In this document: piece by piece, positions 14,701 through 22,697 of the stretch
How the letters are laid out: each line of letters starts with the position of its first letter
How positions within the stretch are numbered: the stretch's first letter is position 1
Origin: an uncultured Clostridia bacterium
GTDB lineage: Bacteria > Bacillota > Clostridia > TANB77 > CAG-508
Assembly (NCBI GenBank): GCA_944386385.1
Contig: CALXAV010000014.1
Location: 1-47,344, forward strand
Length of the DNA stretch: 47,344 bases
Reading direction: 5' to 3'
The notes under the pieces: model-generated
Database searches by the model: none
What the model saw: only the letters and a program-made list of their open reading frames with translations
Told to the model about the DNA's origin: nothing
Position numbers and translations under genes: made by a program

Positions 14701-15918
14701 ATGGAGAAACAAATATTACACGTGGATGTTAATAATGCTTTTTTAAGTTGGACAGCAGTAGAAATGCTAAAAAATGGAATGAATATCGATATACGAGAGA
14801 TTCCTGCAATTATTGGAGGAGACGAAACTAAAAGGTCTGGGATAGTTTTGGCCAAAAGTATGAAAGCAAAGGAATGTGGAATAAAAACAGCAGATACAAT
14901 CTATCAAGCAAAGTTGAAATGTCCAGGAATAAAAATATATCCTTCTAATTTTAAAATATATAGAAAGTATTCAGATAGTTTATTTAAATTATTATCTGAA
15001 TATACAGATAAGATAGAAAGATTTAGTATAGATGAATGTTTCCTAGATATGACAGAGTATTTAATGAAAGATACTTTATTGAATAAAGCTTATGAAATAA
15101 ATAGAAGAGTAAAAGAAGAATTAGGTTTTACTGTAAATGTTGGAGTAGCACATAATAAGCTTTTAGCAAAAATGGCATCTGATTTTACAAAACCTAATAG
15201 AGTACATACATTATTTGAATATGAAATAAAAACTAAAATGTGGCAACTTCCAGTATCAGAGTTATTTATGTTAGGAAAGAAAACAGTTCCAAAACTTTTC
15301 AATATGCAAATAAGGACAATAGGGGACTTAGCAAGAGCAAATAAGGAATTATTACATAAAAAATTTGGAAAACATGGAATTTTAATGTGGGAGTATGCAA
15401 ATGGAATAGACAATTCAGAAGTACATTTTGAAAAAGAAAAACCAAAAGGAATAGGAAATTCTATTACACTTCCAGAAAATATAACAGAAATAGAAAAGTT
15501 AGAGGAAATTATACTTGCTTTAGCAGAACAGGTATCATTTAGATTAAGAAAATATGATATGCTTGCTAAAACAGTTAATGTACAGTTAAGAACAAAAGAT
15601 TTTGAGGATACATCACATCAGAAGAAATTACCAGAGGCAACATCATCAACAAAAGAAATAGCAAAAACTGCTAAGGAATTGTTAAATGAGATGTTTCATA
15701 GACCAATGGCGATTAGATTAATTGGATTAAGAGTTGATAATTTAGTAGAAAAAGAACAAATGCAATTATCACTATTTAGTAATAAAGAAATAGAGAAACA
15801 AGAAAAACTAGATAAAGTAATAGATGACTTGAAAAATAAATATGGCTATAATAAAATAACAAGAGCAGGAAAAATGAATGCAGGAGATTATTTAAATTTA
15901 AAAGATATAAAAAAATAA
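14701..15918 (+). CDS. dinB: Y-family DNA polymerase IV
   Basis: A 405-residue Y-family polymerase for translesion synthesis. Catalytic carboxylates are D9 (HVDVNNAFLSW) and D111/E112 (FSIDECFLD). HhH-like SELFMLGKKTVPKLF and a little-finger region follow. The QLSLF motif near residue 357 is a good beta-clamp-binding peptide. The start VDVNNAFLSW is typical of a clostridial DinB branch rather than the DMDAFFA of enterobacterial Pol IV. It is followed at 11 bases by a YgjP-like peptidase gene, so they share a transcript. Confidence 0.9.
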   Translation: MEKQILHVDVNNAFLSWTAVEMLKNGMNIDIREIPAIIGGDETKRSGIVLAKSMKAKECGIKTADTIYQAKLKCPGIKIYPSNFKIYRKYSDSLFKLLSEYTDKIERFSIDECFLDMTEYLMKDTLLNKAYEINRRVKEELGFTVNVGVAHNKLLAKMASDFTKPNRVHTLFEYEIKTKMWQLPVSELFMLGKKTVPKLFNMQIRTIGDLARANKELLHKKFGKHGILMWEYANGIDNSEVHFEKEKPKGIGNSITLPENITEIEKLEEIILALAEQVSFRLRKYDMLAKTVNVQLRTKDFEDTSHQKKLPEATSSTKEIAKTAKELLNEMFHRPMAIRLIGLRVDNLVEKEQMQLSLFSNKEIEKQEKLDKVIDDLKNKYGYNKITRAGKMNAGDYLNLKDIKK

Positions 15919-15929
15919 GAGGTAGTTTT

Positions 15930-16460
15930 ATGATAGAAATACAATATGAAGGGAAAAGTATACCTTATACATTACAAAGATCAAGAATAAAGAATTTGTA
16001 TATATATGTAAAAAATGGAGAAGTCATTGTAAAAGCTCCATTAAGGCTTTCTAATAAGTATATAGAGGAATTTTTAAACAAAAAATCAAAATGGATTTAT
16101 GAAAGCTTAAAGAAAAGTAAAGATAAAGTAAAAAAGGAAACAGAAGAAAAAATAGAGAAGGAAGATGTAGAAAGATTACAAAAAATAGTAGAAGAAAATA
16201 TTTATAAATACTCTAAGATATTAGGAAAAAGCCCTAAGAAGGTTAGAATAAGAGATTTAAAATATGCTTGGGGAAGTTGTTCTAGTAATCAAAATATATC
16301 GATAAACTTAAAACTTGCAAACAAAGATGAAAAGGCAATTGAATATGTAGTTTTACATGAGATGTGTCATTTAATACATATGAATCATTCTAAAAGTTTT
16401 TGGAATTTAGTTGAGAAAAATATGCCTAAATACAAAGAATATAAAAAATTACTTGCTTAA
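15930..16460 (+). CDS. YgjP-like M48/DUF45 zinc metallopeptidase
   Basis: A 176-residue protein of the YgjP/SprT-like group. WGSCSSNQNISINLKLA is the family block before the zinc motif, and HEMCHLIHMNHSKSFW supplies HExxH plus the third ligand His. YgjP-type proteins are small cytoplasmic metallopeptidases, some linked to DNA-protein crosslink or conjugate processing, so the place beside DNA polymerase IV is suggestive. The N-terminal half is a beta-rich domain (IPYTLQRSRIKNLYIYV). No signal peptide is visible. Confidence 0.85.
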   Translation: MIEIQYEGKSIPYTLQRSRIKNLYIYVKNGEVIVKAPLRLSNKYIEEFLNKKSKWIYESLKKSKDKVKKETEEKIEKEDVERLQKIVEENIYKYSKILGKSPKKVRIRDLKYAWGSCSSNQNISINLKLANKDEKAIEYVVLHEMCHLIHMNHSKSFWNLVEKNMPKYKEYKKLLA

Positions 16461-16513
16461 GGACTTAAGTTCGTTTATAATAAAGTAAACTTTAAGATTT
16501 AGGAGAATTTAGA

Positions 16514-17425
16514 ATGTGGAAAAGAAAAGACCTAAAAAGTAAAGCTAAAATAGTTGTAAAAAAGAATTATTGGACAGCAATAGTTGTGTGCTTCTTACTA
16601 GCTTTATTTACAAGTGAATTTGGGACTTCAATTGTAGGAATATGGCAAGGAGAAGATACTATAGATCCTAACTATGTAATGAGACAAGAGAATATAGTAG
16701 AAAATAATAATATGGCTGAAGAAAAACTAGACAAAATGGAAGAACAGGAAGCAAAAATAGAAGAAAAAAAATCTTTACTTGGTGAAGTTGAACTTAGGGT
16801 ATTAAGGTTAATAGAATTAAATGTAAATAATTTAATAAAATCAGAGAAATATATTTTTAGAGTTTGGGATGCAATAGAATTATTTGGAATAAGAGAAACC
16901 GGATTAGGAGTAGGTGTCATTTTAATTGCTATTATTGCATTAATATATATAATAATGCTTGCAGAACCTTTTAGAGTAGCAGGAAAAAAATATTTCTTAA
17001 AAGCAAGAGAAGAAGAAAATACTAAAATGGGAGTAATGAAAGAAATATTTAAGAAAGGTAACTGGAAAAATGTAACCAAAGTAATGCTTATAAAAAATAT
17101 ATATAATATATTATGGTTCTTAACAATTATAGGAGGAATTATAAAAGCATATGAATATAGAATGATTCCATATATATTAGCAGATAATCCTAAAATAGGA
17201 AGAAAAGAAGCTTTTAAACTTTCAAAAGAAATGATGAGACATAATAAGTGGAAAACTTTTATATTAGATATCACATTCTTGTTATGGAAAATATTATCTT
17301 TAATAACATTTGGATTTCTAAATATTTTATATGTAAATCCATATCAAGCAGCGACTATGGTAGAATTGTATGAAAAGCTAAAAGATAAACCAATAGAAAT
17401 TGATGAGAAAACAGATAGAGAATAG
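16514..17425 (+). CDS. DUF975 family integral membrane protein
   Basis: A 303-residue protein beginning MWKRKDLKSKAKIVVKKNYW, the hallmark N-terminus of DUF975 proteins, followed by a first membrane helix. A charged extracytoplasmic insertion (about residues 40-100, rich in Glu, Lys and Met) separates it from further helices at about 130-155, 190-215 and 250-275. The conserved EAFKLSKEMMRHNKWKTFIL is present. Function is unknown; the family is widespread in Firmicutes. The start has TTAGGAGAATTTAGA upstream. It is a single gene ended by a terminator at 17438. Confidence 0.8.
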   Translation: MWKRKDLKSKAKIVVKKNYWTAIVVCFLLALFTSEFGTSIVGIWQGEDTIDPNYVMRQENIVENNNMAEEKLDKMEEQEAKIEEKKSLLGEVELRVLRLIELNVNNLIKSEKYIFRVWDAIELFGIRETGLGVGVILIAIIALIYIIMLAEPFRVAGKKYFLKAREEENTKMGVMKEIFKKGNWKNVTKVMLIKNIYNILWFLTIIGGIIKAYEYRMIPYILADNPKIGRKEAFKLSKEMMRHNKWKTFILDITFLLWKILSLITFGFLNILYVNPYQAATMVELYEKLKDKPIEIDEKTDRE

Positions 17426-17437
17426 TAAAAAGAAAGT

Positions 17438-17467
17438 AGTAGTAATCTAGAAATTACTACTATTTTT
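17438..17467 (+). terminator. Rho-independent terminator after the DUF975 gene
   Basis: AGTAGTAAT and ATTACTACT pair around a six-base loop, followed by five Ts. Confidence 0.85.
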
Positions 17468-17588
17468 GACCAATAGAATTCTAAAGAATAATAAATAATT
17501 ATATGAATAAATTTGTAATTAATTATATTATAACACTTAAAATGTGCAAAAACCCTCGAAACTTGTAGAAACTTGCGATGAAAAGTTC

Positions 17589-17617
17589 TTGCAAACTAGC
17601 TTTTTTAATAGTATTAT
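17589..17617 (+). promoter_or_regulatory. Promoter of the DUF6514 gene
   Basis: TTGCAA at 17589-17594 and TATTAT at 17612-17617 are 17 bases apart. Upstream (17555-17590) repeated GAAACTTG/AAGTTCTTGC motifs may form a weak hairpin. Confidence 0.6.
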
Positions 17618-17650
17618 AAAAAGGTGTGATACAAAAGAGGAGGGATGAAT

Positions 17651-17974
17651 TTGAATATTTTTTTCGGAGGTAAATTTATTAAAAAAGAAGAGTTGAAAGA
17701 AGCGGGAATAGAATATCCGATAAAATTAGAATATTACAAAATAATAAATGAAGATGAATTTGTAAATAAAACTAATGAAAAATATGGTATAAAAATAGTG
17801 AAAACAGAATATGCAAAAAATGATGTAAATGTGGAAAATGAGACAATAAAGTATTTATCAAATAATGAACAAAAAGTTGATGAAATATTGAATATACTAA
17901 AACAAAATGAAGTAACACCAATTACAGTCAAGGATGTTATTTCAGACATATCAAAAAGTACACTCAATATTTAA
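17651..17974 (+). CDS. DUF6514 family protein
   Basis: A small soluble protein of about 107 residues: KLEYYKIINEDEFVNKTNEK, YGIKIVKTEY, then NEQKVDEILNILKQNEVTPI and VKDVISD. The YGIEIVK and NKVTPVTLKDVI-like blocks mark the clostridial DUF6514 family, of unknown role. The start is ambiguous: ATG 17645 is one base from AGGAGG, whereas TTG 17651 is at the ideal seven bases, so TTG is preferred. It precedes topA but has its own promoter, and topA has another. Confidence 0.7.
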   Translation: MNIFFGGKFIKKEELKEAGIEYPIKLEYYKIINEDEFVNKTNEKYGIKIVKTEYAKNDVNVENETIKYLSNNEQKVDEILNILKQNEVTPITVKDVISDISKSTLNI

Positions 17975-17999
17975 CAAAACAAAAATTCTAATAAAAAGC

Positions 18000-18028
18000 T
18001 TGCAAAATGCTAAAAATTAAGCTAAAAT
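18000..18028 (+). promoter_or_regulatory. Promoter of topA
   Basis: TTGCAA at 18000-18005 and TAAAAT at 18023-18028 are 17 bases apart, upstream of the AAGGAGG ribosome binding site. Confidence 0.6.
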
Positions 18029-18078
18029 AACTTATGATAAAAAATAGGGGAAAAAGGAAATATAATAAGGAGGCATAT

Positions 18079-20109
18079 ATGGCTGATAAATTAATAATAG
18101 TAGAATCACCAGCTAAAGCCAATACTATAAAGAAATTTCTAGGAGGAAGTACAAAGGTAGTAGCGTCAATGGGGCATGTAAGAGATTTACCAAAATCAAA
18201 ATTAGGTGTTGATATCGAACATGATTTTGAACCAGAATATATAAATATTAGAGGAAAAGGAGATTTGATAAAATCTCTAAAGAAAGAAGCGAAAAATGCG
18301 AAGAAGATTTATCTTGCAACTGACCCTGATCGTGAAGGAGAGGCAATAGCTTGGCATTTAGCAACAATATTAAAAGATGACGAAAATAAAATAGTAAGAG
18401 TAACTTTTAACGAAATAACAAAGGGTGCAGTAAAAAAAGCAATTAAAGAGCCAAGAAGTATAGATATAAACCTAGTAGATGCACAGCAAGCAAGAAGAGT
18501 ACTTGATAGAATAGTTGGTTATAAGATAAGTCCTCTTTTATGGAAAAAAGTAAGAAGAGGATTGTCAGCAGGGCGTGTACAGTCAGTTGCTGTTAAATTA
18601 ATAGTAGATAGAGAAGAAGAAATAGAAAAATTTATACCAGAAGAATATTGGAATATATTCGTTGATTTAGAAGATGAAAGTTCAAAGAAACAGTTTGAAG
18701 CAAAATTCTATGGAAAAGATGGTAAAAAACAAGAAATACATAATAAAAAAGAAGCAGATGAAATCTTAAAGAATATAGATAAAGCAAAATATGTAGTACA
18801 AGAAGTAAAAAAGGGTGAGAAGAAAAGAAATGCAGCACCACCTTTTACAACAAGTACTATGCAACAAGAAGCTTCTAGAAAATTAGGTTTTACTTTGAAG
18901 AAAACAATGTCAATTGCTCAAATGTTATATGAAGGAATAAAAATAGATACTAGAGGAACAGTAGGTCTTATTACTTATATGAGAACAGACTCAACAAGAA
19001 TTTCAGAAGAAGCAAGAAAAGCTGCCAAAGAACACATTATATCTACTTATGGAGAAGAATATTATGAAAATAGATATTATAAGACAAGTAAAGATTCTCA
19101 AGATGCCCATGAAGCAATAAGACCAACATATGCAGAATTAGAACCTGATAGTGTAAAAGATTCACTTACAAAAGATCAATATAAATTATATAAATTAATA
19201 TATAATAGGTTTATGGCAAGTCAAATGGCATCTGCTATATATAATACTATGGCAGTTACTATAGATGCAAACAGTTATACTTTTAAAGCAAATGGACAAA
19301 GTTTAAAATTTAAAGGTTTTATGACATTATATGTTGAAGGTGAAGAGCAAAAAGAAGAAGAGAAGGGAATGCTTCCTAATCTAGAGGAGAAACAAGAAGT
19401 TAAGAAAATCAAGGTTAATCCAAAACAAAGCTTTACAGAACCACCTCCAAGATACACAGAGGCAAGTTTAGTAAAAGCTTTAGAAGAAAAAGGAATAGGT
19501 AGACCAAGTACATATTCACCAACAATAACTACTATTTTAGAAAGACATTATATTGAAAAGGAACAAAGACAGCTAGTTCCAACAGAATTAGGAAAAGTAG
19601 TTAATAAATTATTGACAGAAAATTTTACAGATATAATTAATGTTGAATTTACAGCAAAAATTGAAAATGAGTTTGATGAAATTGCAGAAGGTAAAGAACC
19701 ATGGAAAAAAATGATAAGAGAATTCTATGGACCTTTTGAAAAGGAATTAGAGAAAGTAGAGAAGGATTTGGAGCATGTTGAGATAGAAGAAGAGGTATCA
19801 GACATTCCTTGTGAGAAATGTGGAAGAATGATGGTTTATAAATACGGAAGATATGGTAAGTTCTTAGCTTGTCCTGGATATCCAGAATGTAAAAATACTA
19901 AACCGATTATAGAATATGCTGATGTTCCATGTCCTAAATGTGGAGGAAAAGTTCAAATAAGAAAAACTAAAAGAAAAAGAAATTATTATATTTGTGAAAA
20001 TAATCCAAAGAGTTGTGATTATATTTCTTGGAATAAACCTAAGCCAGGAGAAAAATGGGACTCTAAAGAAGCAGAAAGTGTGAAAAAAGAAACTAAAAAT
20101 ACACCATAA
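18079..20109 (+). CDS. topA: DNA topoisomerase I
   Basis: A 676-residue type IA topoisomerase that relaxes negative supercoils. ATG 18079 follows AAGGAGG; an upstream in-frame ATG (18034) lacks a site. The TOPRIM domain shows VESPAKANTIKKFLG and DPDREGEAIAW. The active-site Tyr is near residue 300 in GLITYMRTDSTR. PPRYTEASLVKALEEKGIGR follows. Two C-terminal Cys4 zinc ribbons are present (CEKCGRMM with CPGYPEC; CPKCGG with CENNPKSC). This is typical of Firmicutes TopA. The terminator hairpin overlaps the stop codon. Confidence 0.95.
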   Translation: MADKLIIVESPAKANTIKKFLGGSTKVVASMGHVRDLPKSKLGVDIEHDFEPEYINIRGKGDLIKSLKKEAKNAKKIYLATDPDREGEAIAWHLATILKDDENKIVRVTFNEITKGAVKKAIKEPRSIDINLVDAQQARRVLDRIVGYKISPLLWKKVRRGLSAGRVQSVAVKLIVDREEEIEKFIPEEYWNIFVDLEDESSKKQFEAKFYGKDGKKQEIHNKKEADEILKNIDKAKYVVQEVKKGEKKRNAAPPFTTSTMQQEASRKLGFTLKKTMSIAQMLYEGIKIDTRGTVGLITYMRTDSTRISEEARKAAKEHIISTYGEEYYENRYYKTSKDSQDAHEAIRPTYAELEPDSVKDSLTKDQYKLYKLIYNRFMASQMASAIYNTMAVTIDANSYTFKANGQSLKFKGFMTLYVEGEEQKEEEKGMLPNLEEKQEVKKIKVNPKQSFTEPPPRYTEASLVKALEEKGIGRPSTYSPTITTILERHYIEKEQRQLVPTELGKVVNKLLTENFTDIINVEFTAKIENEFDEIAEGKEPWKKMIREFYGPFEKELEKVEKDLEHVEIEEEVSDIPCEKCGRMMVYKYGRYGKFLACPGYPECKNTKPIIEYADVPCPKCGGKVQIRKTKRKRNYYICENNPKSCDYISWNKPKPGEKWDSKEAESVKKETKNTP

Positions 20110-20133
20110 CACTTGACAATATGGTGTATTTTT
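20095..20133 (+). terminator. Rho-independent terminator of topA
   Basis: AAAAATACACCATA and TATGGTGTATTTTT form a perfect 14-bp stem overlapping the topA stop codon. Confidence 0.85.
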
Positions 20134-20181
20134 GGTATCATTTTAAGAGTCTTCGCATAATATATAAAGACTAGAGAAGAT

Positions 20182-20255
20182 GCAGGTATAGTTTAATGGT
20201 AAAATAAAACCTTGCCAAGGTTTAGTTGCGGGTTCAATTCCCACTACCTGCTCCA
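20182..20255 (+). tRNA. tRNA-Gly (GCC anticodon)
   Basis: The acceptor stem is GCAGGTA with TACCTGC, the anticodon loop CTTGCCAAG carries GCC, and the T-arm reads GCGGGTTCAATTCCCAC-like. The encoded CCA is included. A three-base spacer separates it from tRNA-Cys, so the two are co-transcribed. Confidence 0.95.
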
Positions 20256-20258
20256 TAT

Positions 20259-20332
20259 GGCGAGTTAGCCAAGCGGTAAGGCACGAGTCTGCAAAACTCT
20301 GATGGTGGGTTCGACTCCCACACTCGCCTCCA
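20259..20332 (+). tRNA. tRNA-Cys (GCA anticodon)
   Basis: The acceptor stem is GGCGAGT with ACTCGCC, the anticodon loop CTGCAAA carries GCA, and the T-loop GGGTTCGACTCCC and CCA end are encoded. Confidence 0.95.
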
Positions 20333-20337
20333 TATAA

Positions 20338-20382
20338 AAAATCTTGTAACTATTTTAAATACTGGGTTACAAGATTTTTTTA
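20338..20382 (+). terminator. Terminator of the tRNA pair
   Basis: ATCTTGTAAC and GTTACAAGAT are perfect complements around a 15-base loop, followed by seven Ts. Confidence 0.85.
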
Positions 20383-20422
20383 TTTATAAATGATATTTAT
20401 AAATAAAATTTTACGTGTTCGC

Positions 20423-20451
20423 TTGTTTTCTACAGAAAAATATAGTAATAT
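20423..20451 (+). promoter_or_regulatory. Promoter of the 36-residue peptide mRNA
   Basis: TTGTTT at 20423-20428 and TAATAT at 20446-20451 are 17 bases apart. The mRNA would begin near 20452-20458 with a 5' hairpin (AAGAAC 20452-20457 with GTTCTT 20480-20485, and inner CTTT/AAAG). Confidence 0.55.
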
Positions 20452-20513
20452 AAGAACAACCTTTCTTGTCATAAAGGCAGTTCTTACATAAGAGCGGAAA
20501 GGGGGCAAATGAG

Positions 20514-20624
20514 ATGACACAACCTGACCTTATTCTAAAGTTGGTTGAACAGCTATTAGCAGAAAGAGAAGAAAACATCAAGCTTCAATCACAATTAGAA
20601 GAATACAAAAAGGGTAAAGACTAA
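20514..20624 (+). CDS. 36-residue peptide controlled by a convergent antisense RNA (type I toxin-like locus)
   Basis: The product starts MTQPDLILKLVEQLLAER and continues as a single predicted helix with a leucine-zipper-like spacing (ENIKLQSQLEEYKKGKD). AAAGGGGG lies 8 to 13 bases before the ATG. Codons 2-6 carry ACACAACCTGACCT (20517-20530), repeated exactly at 20736-20749, where it is transcribed in antisense as the loop of a small RNA. The ORF has its own promoter, 5' stem-loop and terminator. The peptide is charged and lacks a membrane helix, unlike Fst or TxpA toxins, so it could be a regulatory peptide instead. I do not recognise a family. Base composition is less AT-rich than the flanks. 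Confidence 0.6.
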   Translation: MTQPDLILKLVEQLLAEREENIKLQSQLEEYKKGKD

Positions 20625-20644
20625 AATGTGTCATTACATAGTCG

Positions 20645-20681
20645 AAAGTGGAAAAGTTTTACGGGCTTTTCTGCTTTTTTT
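20645..20681 (+). terminator. Terminator of the 36-residue peptide mRNA
   Basis: AAAGTGGAAAAG and CTTTTCTGCTTT form a 12-bp stem with two G-U pairs and a 9-base loop, followed by Ts. It lies back-to-back with the antisense RNA terminator. Confidence 0.8.
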
Positions 20682-20692
20682 AATTTTGGCAT

Positions 20693-20768
20693 AAAAAAAG
20701 TAGTGTATTACGGTTACACTACGAGCAAACAATATACACAACCTGACCTAGAGTATATTGTTTATTGT
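20693..20768 (-). ncRNA. Predicted antisense small RNA of about 76 nt
   Basis: On the minus strand a promoter at 20775-20803 would start an RNA near 20768. Its first stem-loop has an 11-bp perfect stem (20753-20763 with 20727-20737) and a 15-base loop displaying the complement of ACACAACCTGACCT. A second hairpin (GTAGTGTA with TACACTAC, 20700-20722) is followed by seven Us, a Rho-independent terminator. The loop is complementary over 14 bases to codons 2-6 of the convergent 36-codon ORF. Flanking GCAAA blocks also match, so the two sites look like diverged copies of one sequence. Confidence 0.7.
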
Positions 20769-20774
20769 GAATAT

Positions 20775-20803
20775 ATAATAACACCTTTTTTTGTATTTGT
20801 CAA
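20775..20803 (-). promoter_or_regulatory. Consensus promoter of the antisense RNA
   Basis: On the minus strand TTGACA (20798-20803) and TATTAT (20775-20780) are exactly 17 bases apart, a stronger promoter than that of the convergent mRNA. Confidence 0.75.
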
Positions 20804-20995
20804 ATAATTTTCAAAATAATGCTAAACTATTTTTTAAACAAAATCAAATGTGTAGAAGAAGTCACATTCTATATAGGAAGTGTAATATATTACCTAAAAA
20901 GAGAGAAACTTGAGAAAAATGAGAAAATATGGTAAAATAAATAGCATGGCAATTTGCTTATGTAGGATATCCGGAAAATGCGAGAGGAGCATACA

Positions 20996-21787
20996 ATGAT
21001 TGTCCGGAAAAGTATTATGGTATCAGAAAATGATGCCCGCTATTCTAATAGGTATGTTAATCCCGTAGTTCCAGATGGATATAGGAAGGTAGAGGGTACC
21101 TATTGGAAGAACGGATTTAAGATTGAGAGGATTAGTGACGGAAGTATACTTGAGTTTATTCCTGTAGGTGCTTTGAAAAGTAATGGAACTCTTGATGGAA
21201 AGAGTTTCAACGAGAAATTTGGAAGGAGAAGGTTTTGCAACCTAGATGAATTAGGAGAAGAGCCGATTCACGGAACAATGAATTTGCTCTGGAATCAGCT
21301 TCAGAGCGTTAGAGAATACGGTGGATTTTATACCACTTATCAAATTTCTAGGGCAGAAAACTTGAAACCGATTTCCATTCCTAGAAAGCAACCTTGGACA
21401 ATGGTAGATTTTGAGCATGCAATGTACTTAGCAAGTTCTTTTGAGACCAAGAATGGACTTAGTAGTCATCTTCTTTTTGGGGCTGAGTATGACTCAATTC
21501 TGGAGTGGCAAATAGAGTCGAATAAGATAACAATTCAAGAGGTCACAGAGCAATTACCTGAAATCTGTAGGCATATCTGTACTGATGATGTGCTGAATTT
21601 CAGAAATGTAGCGGTCTGGACACAAGAAAGAACTGTTAAAGGAACGGTTGTAAAGTCAGCAGTTCGAGGTTCTACATTAAGGCGTGATGGAAGTGTAAAC
21701 CCACTAGCATGGAGACAAGAGGCTAATAAGTTCATAAAAAGGCCTTACATAGGCTTCCAAGTAGCGTTGTTTATCCCGATTTTTTGA
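20996..21787 (+). CDS. FGE/SUMF1-like C-type-lectin-fold protein of foreign composition
   Basis: A 263-residue protein from ATG 20996 (GAGGAG seven bases upstream; an ATG at 20978 precedes that site and is rejected). The C-terminal half resembles the formylglycine-generating-enzyme-like fold: PWTMVDFEHAMYLASSF, SHLLFGAEYDSILEW, VRGSTLRRDGSVNP and IGFQVALF, in the same order as in the gene at 29031. No signal peptide or membrane helix is visible. Base and codon use are clearly richer in G and C than the neighbours, suggesting transfer. A strong GC-rich terminator follows. Function is unknown; the fold is used for binding and for variable surface or phage proteins. Confidence 0.6.
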   Translation: MIVRKSIMVSENDARYSNRYVNPVVPDGYRKVEGTYWKNGFKIERISDGSILEFIPVGALKSNGTLDGKSFNEKFGRRRFCNLDELGEEPIHGTMNLLWNQLQSVREYGGFYTTYQISRAENLKPISIPRKQPWTMVDFEHAMYLASSFETKNGLSSHLLFGAEYDSILEWQIESNKITIQEVTEQLPEICRHICTDDVLNFRNVAVWTQERTVKGTVVKSAVRGSTLRRDGSVNPLAWRQEANKFIKRPYIGFQVALFIPIF

Positions 21788-21794
21788 TATCATA

Positions 21795-21821
21795 AAGCCC
21801 CTGGGTTTCCAGGGGCTTGTC
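21795..21821 (+). terminator. GC-rich Rho-independent terminator
   Basis: AAGCCCCTGG and CCAGGGGCTT form a perfect 10-bp stem with a GTTT loop. It is much more GC-rich than other terminators here, matching the composition of the gene it ends. Confidence 0.85.
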
Positions 21822-21825
21822 TGTT

Positions 21826-22656
21826 CTAATTTAGTTCCTTAAAAAATTGATAGTCTGTTCCAGAAGCATTTTTTCCTCTATATGTGTAACCATCATATAT
21901 TCCATCTAAATCAACATCTAGTTTCATATTATATGCAAATTTTTGATTTAAATTATTTACAATGTGAATTGTAAAATTTAAAGTATAATTAATATCTTCC
22001 AAATTTACACCAGCTTCTTGTAAAACTTTTCCGTTAAATGAAACGGAGCTTGAGTCATTAGAAACTGAATAATTTGTTAATAAATCTTTGTTCAAATAAC
22101 CTAAAGAAATAGGATTAGAACAGTCTGTATAAAATGTTGGTTCATCATAATTATGGTTTTCATTTTCATCGTTAGTATTTACTATATTAAAATCAATCCT
22201 ATTATTTTCTGGAGTCGTGATGTCTTGGTATCTTCCAAAATTTAATGGGTTTTTATAATTTAACATTTTTGTACCAGTTTCAGAGTTTGAAGTTACTGAA
22301 ATATTATCAATATATAATTCTTTAACGGTATTTTCATCTGTTAAATCAGAAACTGTTTGGCTATTATCTATATAGATGGATATATCAGTATATTGTGAAA
22401 TAGCCATATCACTTAAAGATTGATTTTCTGAATTATCAACTGCGTTAGCACTATTGTATAGCAAGATTCTTTGAACACTAAAAATAGGACTTTCATTTTC
22501 TTCAGCTATTTCTACCATTTGATTTGCAAAATTGTTTTTAGTAAATGCATCTGCAAATACAAATTGGTAATATAGTATTAATAATATAATTGCAAAAATA
22601 ATCAGTATAACAAAAGCTAGTTTTACATTTTTTATTTTAAACTTAAACTTTTTCAT
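21826..22656 (-). CDS. Single-pass membrane-anchored extracellular protein of unknown function
   Basis: A 276-residue protein. A basic N-terminus (MKKFKFKIKNVK) is followed by a membrane helix at about residues 13-36, then a polar, Asn/Ser-rich, beta-type extracellular domain with repeated TDENT and SNSETGT-like segments. The C-terminal YNMKLDVDLDGIYDGYTYRG contains an Asp-rich loop resembling a calcium-binding DxDxDG motif (DVDLDGIYDG). It lies 41 bases downstream of the glucosaminidase gene on the same strand, so it is probably co-expressed at the cell wall. No family is recognised. Confidence 0.7.
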   Translation of the reverse strand: MKKFKFKIKNVKLAFVILIIFAIILLILYYQFVFADAFTKNNFANQMVEIAEENESPIFSVQRILLYNSANAVDNSENQSLSDMAISQYTDISIYIDNSQTVSDLTDENTVKELYIDNISVTSNSETGTKMLNYKNPLNFGRYQDITTPENNRIDFNIVNTNDENENHNYDEPTFYTDCSNPISLGYLNKDLLTNYSVSNDSSSVSFNGKVLQEAGVNLEDINYTLNFTIHIVNNLNQKFAYNMKLDVDLDGIYDGYTYRGKNASGTDYQFFKELN

Positions 22657-22697
22657 ATAGTGTAATTCCGTCCTTTCTTTTGTTTTAGAGCTATTTT

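Noticed and set aside
20338-21821. Integrative element with tRNA attachment site
   Set aside because: Composition and tRNA position are suggestive, but no integrase and no repeat of the tRNA end were found by eye.
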